A DNA stretch of 64,000 nucleotides from Hymenolepis diminuta (Eukaryota; Platyhelminthes; Cestoda; Cyclophyllidea; Hymenolepididae). Position numbers and translations under genes: made by a program. The stretch covers positions 1,820,019 to 1,884,018 of the forward strand of contig CAADRB010000030.1 in NCBI GenBank assembly GCA_900708905.1, in the 5' to 3' direction. Of this stretch, positions 14,301-29,300 are shown one piece after another; within the stretch, counting starts at the first letter, position 1, and every line of letters begins with the position of its first letter. Under the pieces are notes generated by a model. That model saw only the letters and a list, made by a program, of their open reading frames with translations, was not told the DNA's origin and searched no databases.

Positions 14301-17300
14301 TCATGGAAGTAATGGAGGACATCAATAAGGACTACCTGATCTGATGAAAACTTGCAGTCAATTGCTTTCAGACTCAAAGTGATAGAAGCCGAAGGATGAA
14401 TTATATAAGACCTAGGCTATTATTTTGTCAATTTGTTTTGTTATAAGAAATTTTAAGTTCCAACCATTAACAATTATATATATATATATATAATTGTGTA
14501 TATATCAAAATAAAAACAATAAAGTTATTTCGTCTAAGGACTGATTTTATCGAAATTAAGCCACTGTTTTATTTACCAACCAATCTTCATAGCTATCCAT
14601 CTTATCAGTATTATATATTAATATTAACATACTTCAGGAAAGTTTTCGTAGGTCAAATAGTATCTACAATAATATGAATGAACACCAAAATTGCCATTGT
14701 ATCACCCATTATTGTGATTAGCAGTTATTTAAATTACGAACTCAACTTAATCCCGTAAGGAAAAATTATGTACTCGCAAATTATCAAGAAGATAAACATT
14801 TGAGCAATTAAGATGGTTACTTAAAAAAAATGAAAAATCGAAGATTCTCGACTATAGTTCCAAGGATCTCTTTAAGAAAGCGCTTTCCAACAGGTGGGTA
14901 TCATGGAGTTTCTTTGGCGAGAAACTCGGATTCTGCCGCCTCTTTTTAAGCCAGAATTGACCAGTGCGATTAGCCACAAGACTCGATGGATATACACAAA
15001 TGGACGCATATCAGAATGTTATCCTTAATGATGACATCGGAATTAGTGCCACCGCCTACTGAAGATCGTTTGAAAAAATAGCAGCATATGTTCGTCGGAC
15101 TGAATAGAAAGGGAATTTTTCCCGAATCCCGTAGACTAACTCCCTTTATCCTTTCCCAAGATGCTTCTCCTCTATTTAAGTATTAGCATATTGCATACCA
15201 CAATTGTTTGTAAACGGATCACTCTAACTTCAAGCTCGCTAAACGTTGCTGAGATTCGGTCAAAACTACTCTTTGAATTGAAATATTAAAAGTAAAAAGG
15301 GGCCAAATGATTACGGAGCAGTGAAAATGAATCTAAATAAACGGCTAAAGAGTGGAAACTAGCACGGCATGTGCGAGAATAGCGCTGTAATTTATGTGCT
15401 CGTCTGAGAAGTTCGAGGCCACGGATTCAATGCCCCATCGGCGTACAATGATTAAATCTAGCTAGCGAAGGTGATAGAATACAAGTTTCTCTACAAGAAG
15501 ACTCTATGACGATTTCCTTCTGCGCAGAAGAAGCTTTCCTGGGAGTTGCTAAAACGACAACAGAGGGTCAAAGCAGGCAGATTTCTTTTACTCCATAACC
15601 AAAATCACTGAATTCCTGAAATGCAACGAATTATCTTCATCTTCTGTTGTATAATAATCGAGTAATAGATTTTTTAAATTAGATTTTTCTAAATAACGAT
15701 AAGATGGTTTGAATTAAGCTTTACGAAATCCGTTCGTTCAACTACTGTATACAGGAATAAATCCATTATGAGCCTAAATAAAGGAGAAGTTAAAACTTTT
15801 CCATTTATTGAATCTCATTTCTTACTTGTGCGTGGAAAGCAAATAAATCCAAATCTTAAAGAGCGATTTATGAGAGATGGATTGAGAAGAAGAGGGAGTG
15901 CCTTAGCTATTATGCGTTTTCCTGCACTTATTTTTAATCCAAGTAATTAAAGCACTCGTTGTACTAGAATTGAGTCCAACTCCCAATTGTGTGCATGCTT
16001 TGATAAACAGATGGTATCAATCAGTGGAGGAGGAGGGGAGTAGAGGAGAGGGGTTGGGGAAAGACGCAATATAAACCGAAATAGAAAAAGTGTATAGAAT
16101 AATATCAGAAGTATCTCGCAACAATTTTGATCAATTAAAAATTATTCAAAGGTGACCGGAATATAAGAAATCGAGCAATAATATTACTGAAAAACTTTGT
16201 CTATAAATTTCTACACAAAATGAATTTAAAAACCTTCCTCGGAATACAATACCAGGTATTTATAATTTTTAAATCTTTCCATGGAAAGCAACATAAATAA
16301 ATTTGCAACATTTTTAGGATAATGATAACTCATATATGCTTTGTTCTAGCCGTCAGATGATTTTTATTGGTTGCTCAACACACAGTCAACTCGACTTAGC
16401 GTAACGTAATTAGACCTCTCACCAGAACCTTATTTTTATTCATTTTATGCAGGCGCTCATTTCGTGCTTTTAAGAAATTTTCGTTGGTTCATCAAACCCC
16501 TTCGTTTCCATTCCCTACATACTCATGTTCTCCAATTAACTCTTACTATTTTGTTTTGAAAAAAGCCGTCTTTCCTACAAACCCTTAAGAAGATAATCAG
16601 TTCTGTAAGATGATGATCTTTGTCTAAGATGATCGGGTTACTAAAATAGTCCTACCAACTAGAAATAACGCTACCTTAAATGCTCAGTTAGTAAATATTA
16701 ATAGCTCTGTAGATGAGTGTCACCACCAAATCATTTTTAAAACTTGTGTGTGGTCTGAATGTACGAATTGATTTGTAAATTACAAATCAAAGTACAAATG
16801 TAAAACAACCATGGAAAATTTGGTCACGGCAATTGATATCGTGAACATTTTCCACCCAACATCCTTGATAAAATTTGACTTCCAAATGCCTCCAGTTATG
16901 AAATTTTAAGGACAAAGAGACAGAAAACGAGATAGCATACATGAGTATTATTGCAATCGTGAGGGCTCATCTCTTCGTGTCCTTTTTTAATCGGAGTTAT
17001 AAATGCATTCGATGGACTTAAATCGGGTTCAGTTTCCAACTGCGAGCGAACAGATGTTTTCAGTCATGATGGAAGACGTGATAAACACTAGTTAAAAGGA
17101 AAATAATCGCGCGAGAGATGATATTCTACATGTCTTATAACTGGTAGAGCGTTGTCTTTAGATCTGAAAATTCCTCGTTAGTGACCATTATTAGCCAACG
17201 AGTGTGGTCATGTCAAACGAAAAGCCTGAAAAGTGCAGAATAAGTAGTACAATGAAGAAAATTTACGAGTCAATGAATTGTAATTGTTATTCTCTGAAGA

Positions 17301-20300
17301 CGTTTAAGCAAGACCGATAGAACAGGAAACGGAAAAAACTGGAAGTAAAACGGAGGAGGCTTTCAAAAGCAGAATTTTAAAGAAAATTAATGGAGCAGTT
17401 AGTAGCTTGCTCAAACGATCTATGGATCACTATTAAGTGAAGATTTTAATTCAAAATCAACCGCCATAGTTTTCCATTGGAAGATTTTACAAATTAGTTG
17501 CGTGTTTACATTACTAATACGCAGAAACGTGACCATAAATTCTATTTTAAAGTAAAAATACCTATTCTTATACCCTGAGAGACAATGCAGACAATATCAG
17601 ACTAAATTTTTATTATAATAGTAACAGGGCAAGGAGTGGTAACAAGTCTTGTAAAATTATTGGATAGTTACTAGAAATCAAACAACACAGCAGATGACAA
17701 AAAGGTAAAAAACATGCAAGCTAATATCATCCTGCTTCCTGACCATATGACTTCGTCCAACTCATATCTTTGATACGGCTTTTAGTTCAAGTGAACTTAA
17801 AGTAACACACAGACATCTAAAACTATAGCTTCTGAGTGTATAGAGGAAAATGTTGCTAGTATATGCTCATACAGTTCTAAAAACATAACTAATCTGACTG
17901 CACTTTAAAGAATCATCACATTACCTTATGCTATTATTATTAGCAAATACAAACCCATCAGTTAACATTCGTCAAGCCTCTACAACTGCTCTTTAAATAG
18001 TGGAATGTAGAGACATCGACATAAGAAGACTTCAGTGGCAGCACTCAATGAAACTGTAAGTATCGTTCACCAAATAGGACTCATTAACTAAACTCATGCC
18101 CTGATTAACTGTTTCATTACTGTGGCAGAAAACTCTGCAAGACAGTCGTACTACTTTACTCGCCAAGTATATATTTTCAATTTCTTACATGATTTTTAAA
18201 CTTAGTTCTGGAATGGGCCTTAAACATTTCAGACCTCCTGTTAATAGCTTAGTATGCCGCAGACATCCCGATAACTAGTAGAAAGCGTTATTCTGACGAA
18301 AATTTTCGATGGTAAATTCTTATTGACTTTCAATCGACCACGTAACTATCATGGTGATAAAAATAATTTGACTTATTCCTTCAACAAAGAAGCTCCTTCG
18401 AGCGTTAAACCAGTCAACGGAGTTAACTTTTCCGCCTTGTGAGATCGTTTGCAGTTACATATTGTGATTAGAACATACACAAGAGACGAAAGTTTGACAA
18501 CTTACCCACAAGCGATGTACTTTGAGTCATTAGAGATAGCGAAACTGTAACCACCCACAAAACTGTAGTCGTACCACCGATGCACTGGACGATTATTCTT
18601 TCTCATGTCGAACACGAAGATTGAGCCATCGCCTAAAATTCCAGACATAATAAGTAAATGTTACATTTAAGATGCTTACGCAAGATATCTAGTTATATTT
18701 AGTCTGTGTTTTATGAGTAAGATGGGTTAACAAATGAGGTTCGCCGCAGTTTCATTTTAAACTTGATGTGCCTGCGTTGAAAATACCAGGTACTTGATTG
18801 CTTCATCTGAAACAGAATGACTGAAGGATGGATCCCTTCGCGTCTCCGAAATTTGTATCCTACGTCATCCACAATCGCTGAGATTTAATTATCTCGTTCT
18901 CATCGTTGTGTTTGAAATTGTTAACCTTACTGTAACCCCAAGGTCCCTGCGGCTAAACATCTTGTGTCCTCAAGTGATCATTTTTATCGATCGGAATAAG
19001 CTAATCAAATGTGATCGTCGCAAAGGCACAGTTGCACCTCGGTGATGTTCGGAACCAGCCCTTCTGTTCATGCTATCCCTCTTGTTACTACAACCGTCCC
19101 ACTTAATTAAAACTGCACACGGAATTATATCCTCACGCGCGTCCTCATCCAAGTGACGAATATAATTCGCCTTTCAATATACACACATATGGGTAGAGAT
19201 ACGCGTAGACTTCCGCTCCTCTCTTCCTTGGTTCTCTTACTCATTTGAAGGTCTCTATTGCGTTTCGTTCAATGCATCTTGGTCTAATCAACACCATTGC
19301 TGTTAGCCTTCACTCAAACTGAAACATGACTAATCCCAAAACTCCACTTGTTTGACATTGAACGTACGGCCTCAACAGTAACTATCATGAGAATGAATAT
19401 ATCAGTAACCAGTTAAGATATTTTTACATTACATTTCATTAGAAACATAGGTAAAAACGAGCTACACTCAGTACTCCTACATGTATTTGGAAACAACCTT
19501 CCGCCAAGCATGATCTTGCATCATACTGTTATTCATGTTATCCTATCAACGAGGTCAACATAAGTCTACAATTTTTGCAAACAGGCATCGTATTTCTTCC
19601 GCGCATATAAAAAGTAGTCGTCTATTAATTGCTGACTTCCACTCTATGTGTCCGGAAATAGCGTATTATACTACTATTCTGTGTAGTACATCTAGGTATT
19701 CTGTGTGTACAAAATCAACGACCTTTAGGATTTCTAATATTTGAAAGAAGTAATTGCCACCCTTTAAGCTTTACGGAAATTCTAATTTTAGTAAGTGTCA
19801 TTATGAACAGGTTGCTCTAGTATAATACTCAATTTCACGGCCATCCAACCGATTGAGCAATTAATCTGTTAATAGCTAAAGACCAAGACATACATCTATG
19901 AGACCAATCAATCGTATGAAACGCGACAGTCATAAACAAGGTATTAAATAGGCAATAAGATGATAAGCGATTGATTGCTTCAGACTATCCATCTAATTTA
20001 ATACGGACTTAAATGTAGACAACTTATGACTCACAAATATAGCAGGACGGATTTCAAATAGGTTAGATTCATGAGTTTCATTTTGACACCGCCCCAAAAA
20101 GGACTTAGGAGAGAAAATAGATGAGAACTAACTGAAAACAACAAAAAATGATAAAAAGATCGGTCCAAGCTGAGGGACGAAAGGGAAGAGAAGGAACTTT
20201 GAAGTGTGATTCCCTCTCTATTGCCCTTCACTTGGCCAAGAAAGTGCGTGTCCAAAGACACTTTTCGTTCGGCTTAGCTTAATCACTATCTTGTGGAAAA

Positions 20301-23300
20301 TTTATGAGCCCAGTTGCAGTTCAAGACTTCCATCCTCTTCACCATTCGTGGTGAAATCTAAAGAGGGGTGGGGTGAGGTGAATGAAAGCTAAGATAAGAA
20401 TTTGATGCTCAATAGGAGAAAATTAAGTGAAATGCATTTAGCGGTAAATTTGTCACCGACCAAAGCAAAGAGGAGGCTATTAATTGTGTTCAACAAGGCT
20501 ATTAAGTGAGAATTGATCACTGAAAGTGCTGAAGTCATCTCATTCAAGTACAATTTTGAAAAGATCAGATAAAATTGAAGCAAAAGGACTAGAAATAAAT
20601 CGATTTTCAAAACTCGATCGTCGACTGAAAACTCTGCAAAAAAAGGCCTGTTAAATATTTATAAAATAGAAGCCCTTTTTATGAATTGGATACGTTAAAC
20701 TGATGTTTGTGAACATATAGAGTTGAAAACGAAAAAAAAGAGATTTAAATAAAATGCCTTGAAGGTTTAATCACGAAATGAAATAATTGGTAATCAAACA
20801 AATTGCATACACGAATGCAAACGAAAAAAACAGAAATTTTATACAGTAGTTACCGTATCGGAAACTGATACTCACTGCACCTAAGAATAGGTGGAGAACA
20901 TTATTGATCAGACAAGATTTAAAACAATATTTATTCAGAAGATATAAACATGTCAATGGTTTAGATATTGCATTCATGACTACTCAATTCGATGTCACAG
21001 GTCTGTAGAATGTTAAAACTTCGATTTACGAAATTTCTTATTACACCAAATAAGAGAAGAATAGAAAATATAAAAATGGACAGAACTTTGCAGGTGACCA
21101 AGATCGGCAGTGATCTATTTAAATCGGATTTACCCATTTAGTGTCTACTACTTTGAACTTCAATAATTTTAGAGAAGCATTTAATACCAGAAACATGGAA
21201 AATTGGCATACATCCTTGAGACAAAAAATCGTCTCCTTTCTCAGCCAACAATGAAATTATAAACAATCTAAATTCTTGTCACAGTGGAAAATTCCATTTA
21301 TTTCATTTCACTAGCAAAGATTTGCATGTGTATAAAGTTCAGTATGAAAAAATATGAGCAAAATAATTTACTGTGGTGGGTGAATTAAACAAGCCTAAGA
21401 AGAGACATCGAAAAAAAACGAACTTCCCTAAAAATAGCGCACGAAAGGTTGCATGAAACTATGGAACCGATTTAAAAGACTCGCAAAAAGTGCAACTTTT
21501 ATACATTTTAGATTAAAATTCCATAGAACTGAATATCAGGTTATAAAACAGTGCATAGCCATTGGTGTAATCTAAACCAACGCATCTGTTGCTAGGTGCT
21601 TCTCAAACTCATTATGGATAGAGTTCAAAACAAATGCCTTGGGAGGGAGGAACACGCATTCTATCGCAATTCTTCTTGACCAGAATTAACCAATGCGGTC
21701 GGCCATCCCCATCACTGGAAGTGCACCTGTGACCACTATGCCACTGGTACACGAAATTCCCAATAAGTACTTGACTAGATGTCAAATTCTTAGACTCAGC
21801 AGAAAGAAGACGGAGGGTCTGTGGACCGCCTGTACATACGTTTTCTGGTTAGTCACGGCGACAAGACCTCAGTTCCAGGCCTGAGAACAAAATAGTAATA
21901 AAATGATCCGGAGGCAAATTTTGCTCACGAAACTGTACGAATTATCTTTCACATATCGATTCTACACCGAATCCATTAGCGCAAATCTGATTCCACGCGG
22001 GTCTATATAAGGACGCTGTACTAAAATTTAATTTAAGAGAAATTACAAATCTAATATAAATGCTTCAACTGACAACTCTCTGTTATTTGTCATCCTTAGT
22101 GTTTTAATGGTTGCTTGAATGCGCAAATTTGAAAATGAGGAGAGAAAAATAAACGGAAAGCAATAGAAGTTGGTGGGGACCACAATTAAACCTGATAAAA
22201 AACACTGAAGAATATATACACTTTTCGGATAGGAGAAATTAGAATATATTGGAAATTAAACACTTGTATGCATTTAGAGCTGTCTCAATGTACGGACACG
22301 ATTATCAAAGTTAAAATAGAATGAAAACAATTTTACAAGTAATGCTCTTGACAATAAATAAGAAAAGACCTTTATTGTCATTGCAAAGATAAATTGAGTA
22401 CATAATGCCGGTATTATATAGGAAATTGACGTAATACAACTCAAACAAGATAGCATACGCGCACAAAGTCAAGTAGAGATGCGATAAGGCTTATAATACA
22501 GAAGGTGAAAATAAGTTCAGGGGAAAAAGGGCACATAGACAACACAATGGCAATCAGTCATTCTCAAAATGGGTGTCAATTTATGTATAATCTAATCCTC
22601 TAGTTGGACACAGAATGGTGCGAATAAGTGGATATCTTTCCAAGCGACATCTAATTAGAATTCCTTTTAATCTGTGAAATTATCTCCTAGTGCTTCAGAA
22701 AAAACAATCGATTCGATAAAATCCTTACTATATCACTGCAAATAAATTCATTAACTTGTGTATTGACACTTTTAATGAGTAAATTATTTTAGAATCAGTC
22801 GTATAAAACAGACGTATATTTTGATGAGAGACTACGAAGAAGAGTAAAATGTGTACCTTTTAAAAATGAGAGCTCAAAATTCCAACATTAAATTTCTTTA
22901 TAGATTCTAGTTACTGCTACTGAATACCTCAAAGGCATTGAGAATTATATTTTTAATGTCAGTCTAGGATCAAAATTGATCAATCTGTAGAATCACTTCC
23001 ATACGGTAGGTAAAAAAAGGGATTTAAAACGTGTCAACAAAATAATACAATAGTAATATCCTTGACAACAGTACAATGAATTTTAAGTGCCATAAATCAT
23101 TGCCATTTACGGGATCACTAGACTCGTACCACAGTCTATCCGCAATTTGGATTGCCTCCCAGAGACGGTAACGGAGAGGGACTAAGACGAATGAAGCAGC
23201 CATTAAACGGTAATTAATGCGTCCAGATCTGCTGAAAACTACACAGACTTGTATTTTGAGAATTGTCTGGAATTGATGCGTGTGGGAATTCATTAAAAAT

Positions 23301-26300
23301 GCGCTGGCTGCGCAAATAAAAAAGGAAAATGGGCAATAAAACAAATGGACAAATTTCCATCTTATCGGATGCCATAAGAGGTCGGAATAAAGGGAAATTA
23401 GTTAATATATAAGAGGTAATTGTGATACGCAAGACCAAATAAAAGTTTGACAAAGTCAACGATTGTACTTACTGGTAGCAATAAAAAATACTAAGCATTT
23501 AATTTAAGTGAACTTTTGCAAATGGAATACTGAAACAACTTGCGAACAAAGTGGCTGTTATCTTCCTTCAGAAATAAGTGCTTAGCTTAGTTACATTCAA
23601 CAATAATGAAATTATATGAATACTGATGTTACCACTCATGATAAATGTGATGGAAATAGGTGTGTGCTTGTCATAAGCAAATTAAGTGGGGCAAGAAAAA
23701 GATGGTATGTGAAAGGAAAGATTTGAAAAAGAGGCATAAAGGAAAGTAAACGAATTTGTGAAAAAAATACGGACATTAAAATGAAATTGCAATACAATTA
23801 CTCGTATTTTGCATATAATTGTTCTAATTACGCTTCTATTTATCTATTTCATTGCTTGTGTAACCATTACAAACGAAATCTTATAATGCGTACTTCTACT
23901 CTTGTATATTTTTGGCAAAATAACTCGACCAATAACCTATTTTAGACAGCAGACTTGAAGATATACCTCATTCATGTCAGAAAGTGAATTTCCCGAGGAA
24001 TCTCCGCTTATTTTGGCTTTCGTATTAAAAGGATTGTTATGAAATTAAATCTGTTTGATCAAGCATTTAACATAAGAAATGTGCAACTTCTGTTTAAGAT
24101 GTTCTAACACCATGCAATGGGACCAGCTAATTTATGCGAACAACTAATGTCAAGTTGTTTACATTTTTACAGATAAGTTCTTGGGCTTTTTTTCAAATTT
24201 CTACTCGGTTTTCAAAGATGAGAATCGTGCTTCTAGTTTCAAGAAAGCTGGCTTTATTCTGCGTCTAAAGGACAACGCGGTGTAAATTTGGACATGCTAA
24301 TGCGTTACGAATACTTTAATAATATAAAAAACCAAGTGTTATCGGCTAATCTGCTGGTTATACTTAATTAAACATAAAAATTAGCCAGAATGCCATAAAA
24401 TACGAGTTTGGGAAGAGAAATACCAATCAGCCAAATTAAATGCAAAAAGGAAACTGATTTCAGATTTCATACATTAAAATAATGTTCAACCAAACCGTTA
24501 GGAAACCTAGTGGAATACTTGTACTACCTGTGGAGAAGCCACCACCGCAATTATTGGCTAACCAGGCAGTAAATCATCTATCACATATCAAATTCTATAT
24601 ATTAAATTTACTTTCTTAATAAGAAAATGGTTTTTTTGAGCTAAAGGTCTTCCCTCTTCTTCACCTGGGGCCTTAGCCATAGCTTTAAAATGGGAAGACT
24701 GGGGGTTATAAAACTTCGTGGCTTTTACATGCAACGGCTCAAACTCCAACGTGTCACAACATTCTTTGTTAATAACTAAGAATTTGATCACTCTGTCATG
24801 CTCACATCAAAACAGTCGATTACAATCCAAAACCATGAAAAGAGTAAGGCGAGTTGCGATCAGTTAACAATTAAACAATTTGAATGCTGAGAATCAATTC
24901 GACTTTTGTTGAACAACAAACTGTCTGGACTTTTGTCTGTAACAGATTGGTGAGAGAAATTATTTTAGCACATAGCAATTTAAGAAACCAGGTAAGTGGT
25001 GGTAGTGACGTTAAAATTCAGAAAGATGAGATGAAATCACGTCAAATCGCGATGCAATGACCAAAATTCTTTCTAAAAATTATAAGATTACAGATTTTCT
25101 TAACCAATATCAAATATGTAATTTCTTCAAGATAAAAAAAATAATAACATAAAGTTATTAATCATGTGAACAAAAAATAAGCGCAAAATAGGAGAACAAA
25201 GATGCAGGAATTACAATAACACAAAGCTAACCTAGCCAACGAAACATTTCACTGCAGTTCTAAAAGGTTTAAAATAAGTGAAGTTCCACGGATAATGCAT
25301 ACTTGCATTTACAATTTCAAGGATGATTGGACGAATAGGCAGGGTTTGATATGCAAAATTGACGGTCCAAGGTAAGCAAAGACGAAGTATATTAAGAGTA
25401 TAAAAATGCAGACACCGACGATGATTGAAATTCTGAGCACGAAAGATCCAATATTTAATTTTAATTGTCAGCATATGCAGGTCTTCGTGATCAACTTGGA
25501 GCCACTTGAAAAACTTATAACTGAATTAAGACTTATCTATTGACCGATTTCAAAATATCTATTTCGTCAAAGGTTACAGAGCCTTGCCCATCTGGAAATG
25601 TTTGACCATAATTTGTACATTTGAAGAACCTCTTAATTTTTTATTCATTAATTTCGCCTTAGCTTATCTAACAAGTTAAATTCAAGTTTTATTGCAATCC
25701 ACAGCAATACATAAGACTTTAAAATTTTTCATTGGAATTAAATAAGAGAGCAGATTAAGAAGAGATCGCCAAAGAGTCACTTCATTTGATTTTTTAGATT
25801 CGAGTTTTAGAATATTCACTTGATGGGCAGGTTAATATTTCACGTTCCAAAATTAAATTTCATAAATCGTCTCTTGGATTACTGATCAAATTTTTATCCA
25901 TAATCTCCTTTTTCGAAGATAGAAAAGCAGCACGATCTTACACGGTCTTAAGCAACTTAAATGAACTTAACCTAGAAGAGATCACAGAGCAGAGTCCACT
26001 CAACAACTCATTGAATTTAACGTTTGACGAAATCACAATTTAATATTTTTGTGTTTTAGTTAAATGGATGTCGCATCACCTCCGCTACCTGAAGTTCAAT
26101 TTAAAGTACCAGTCAATTATAGAAAGTACGAACGAGGTGAATTTAAATGTACTAACCTCACACTATTGAAATATTCAATGTTAATAGTCATGAATTCGCT
26201 TCGAATCAATAGTTACTAGCCTCAACAACATACCGTAATTATGACCCAAAATCATAAAAAATAGTGAGGAAAAGGCGACGCAACAGAAACGAGTAGACGC

Positions 26301-29300
26301 TGGTTGATGAGCTTAACCAGTGATTAAACAACCGCATTTGATTATTGCAATGGAACCCACCAAGTAAATTAAACCTATTGAAAATTCGCTCGGTTTTTAT
26401 TAGCGACTTGTCTGACCGACCACTACCAACCGATTTACTTAGAAAGATACATTATCGACACGTGAATTAACGTATAAATAAGCAATATCATTTACCCGCT
26501 TTTTTCTGCAAGAGGTCCTAGATGAATGAATTAAATCTCGGACGAGTTCATTCAGAAACAAAGAGATCAAATCATGAAACTGAGCTTTGAAAAATATGAC
26601 TATTACAGAATGAATCATACCTCATATAATGTGGACAAATTAATGACGTCATGAATTTATGTATTCACCTCTCCACTTCATCTCTTACGGGATTATTATA
26701 CTATTTCGAGTATTCAGACACTATCACATGGTTAAATCCTGTACAATTTTGCTATGCCAAGGAAAATACTAACATCAATGCATCAGCAATGAAAAGATGG
26801 GTAATGAGATAGTGAATGAAAATTTGGATGTCAAAAAAAAACTCAGAGAAAGGGGAAAGGAGTTAATGTTTTTTTATATTTATGCATGAAGGTCAAGATG
26901 CAGCACCCCACGATACAATGATGAAGGCTTTGGAAAATGATGATTTAAATATAGATTACATCTAAATAAATGTTGATAAACAATTTTTAAAAAATAGAGT
27001 AGAGTATTTTCAAAATGGTGCAAAATGACAAAATAGAGTGAGACTAAAAAGGATCTAAGAAGCAGATGAATAAACCGCGCTAATTCATCTTACGAGAAGA
27101 GAAAGTTGCCACTACCTAATTTTCCCCTCAGTGTTTAAATTGAAAATAAGTGAAGCGGGGAAATGAAACGCCGATAGACAGAAGAAAGGAAAGTGGGAAA
27201 ATTAAAGACATAAATTGTGATTAATATTTAAACTTTGAGAAACTCGCTAGAGAGGAAAAATAATCCTGCGATTAAAAGATTATTGGAGCAAAATAATATC
27301 CCTGCGAAATGTAACCTACGTGAGACGTTTTCTAGAAGAAACGCCGATGATAATTTCACACATAAACACACGGATAAGAATCTAGGATCTGTCAACTTCT
27401 CTGGAAGCATCACAATTCTCCTTTTCAAATTATTTATGATTATTATAAAAAACTCTTTCATAAAAATTGAATCTTTTTTCCTTCTGGCAAATATGAAGAG
27501 TTAAAAATCAGTTATTTGTTTGAAAGCGTACCATTTTCACTGAAAAAAATGCTAGAAGAAATGGAAATAAAATATGGTATTAGAAATGGGGTTTCATTGA
27601 ACTAAAAAGTCTTTTACTTTGTTAGGCGTCAGACATCTCAAAACATCAGGACAATTAGTTGGATAATAAAATACGATCTTGGATAGACCTACTAATAACT
27701 ACTTGAGTAGAATAAACCAGATCCCACTAAACATTTTTATGAAAACGAAATCTCGTTTGATACATCTCCCCAGTCTTCAAGTATAAAACATTTGTCTATT
27801 CAACTACCCTCAACACAAAATGCTAAGACCGGTGTTGTCTGTAAATTTTATGGATCTTAGTGCCTAATTCTCAAAACGTCACAGACCCAAGTTAGGACGT
27901 TCTTCTAATTGTACATGAGTATATATTAACCGAAAGTCCTTACCAAGTTAAAGTATTTTCCGGTGCTTATCTCGACAACCATTAAAACGCAGTCGGAGCA
28001 TAACGCCCGATTCCGAAAAGCGATAAACAAGGTGAGACATTTCTAGTTATTAGGCAAAAAAGAAATACGATCCTATTGAAGAACTCACTCCAGTTACTCT
28101 GTGAATACTTAATTACGGCCGTGTTTTACATTAACAAACGCATTAAATTATATCTTTCTTAAAAATACCTCCAACGAAATTGATAATTCAAATAAAGAAA
28201 TGGGCATAGATCCGTTTAGAACCGATGGAACAAAGCACCAACAAGATTACCTTGGTCATCGTGGTATTTCATGAGTACTTTAATATTTTTCCGTAAGAAC
28301 TTACTTGCGAAAATATTGAGAAGATTGCCGTCTTTAGCAAAGCAGTGTGAAACAGCGGATCCACTAACACGTGCAGTGCTTGTCTTTTCATAACTCTACA
28401 AAGATTTGAAAAATAAAAAAATATCAAAATCAACTTAGAAGTGGAAACATTCAGCCTCCTTGATGTTAAATTAATCATTCGAAATAGAGAGTAAAAAGAT
28501 AAAAACAATGGAACATAATGTCATTTAATCACGCAATGGCCCAAAAAGAACGGCAACATTCATTCAACATTTTTGGTCACAAACTGGCAGAATATATTAA
28601 ATTATAACAAGAATTACATGTAATTTTTAGTAACAAGGACTTCAATCAAGTCAGCTTAACTGAATTCACATGAATCTTACCAGCTCAAAAGAATGATGCT
28701 AGTGCTATCTACCCGCTTACGACTCTAAATAGATGCAAAAATAAATCAAAATAGCAATACCAACCACTAAATCACATCAATCCGTCAACAAACTACGTTT
28801 CATATCTTATTACGCTCGTATACTGTTTTATTTACTTTGATGCAATCCTATGATAAAAATTTATGCATTTTTGCATTGCTGTTGAGAAAAAACAATCGCT
28901 AATTTCATCTGGTTTCCACTTGGGTATCAAAAGAAACATGTGATGGAATTAAATATATCTACTGGTTAATCGGTTCCAAACACTATAGAATCAACTGTTA
29001 GTTCCCAGTGACGGCAAAGAGTTCAAACTTTGAAGCTTTATGATATATTACAATTTATATTTATTTTGTAAGAACCAGATAATAGTAAAATACTATAAGA
29101 TTTAAACTCAGCACACTAAATAAAGGAGATTGAGACAAGAACTGACACAAATTTAAGACAATTGTCACATCCCTCAGAGAATAAGCATCTACATTAGAAT
29201 GGAATTTATATATTAGGTGAAGATTTGAAAGACAACATGGAAATATCTAAATTACAGATTACTACAAACTACATAAGTATAGTTGAGATTAACTTCGAAA

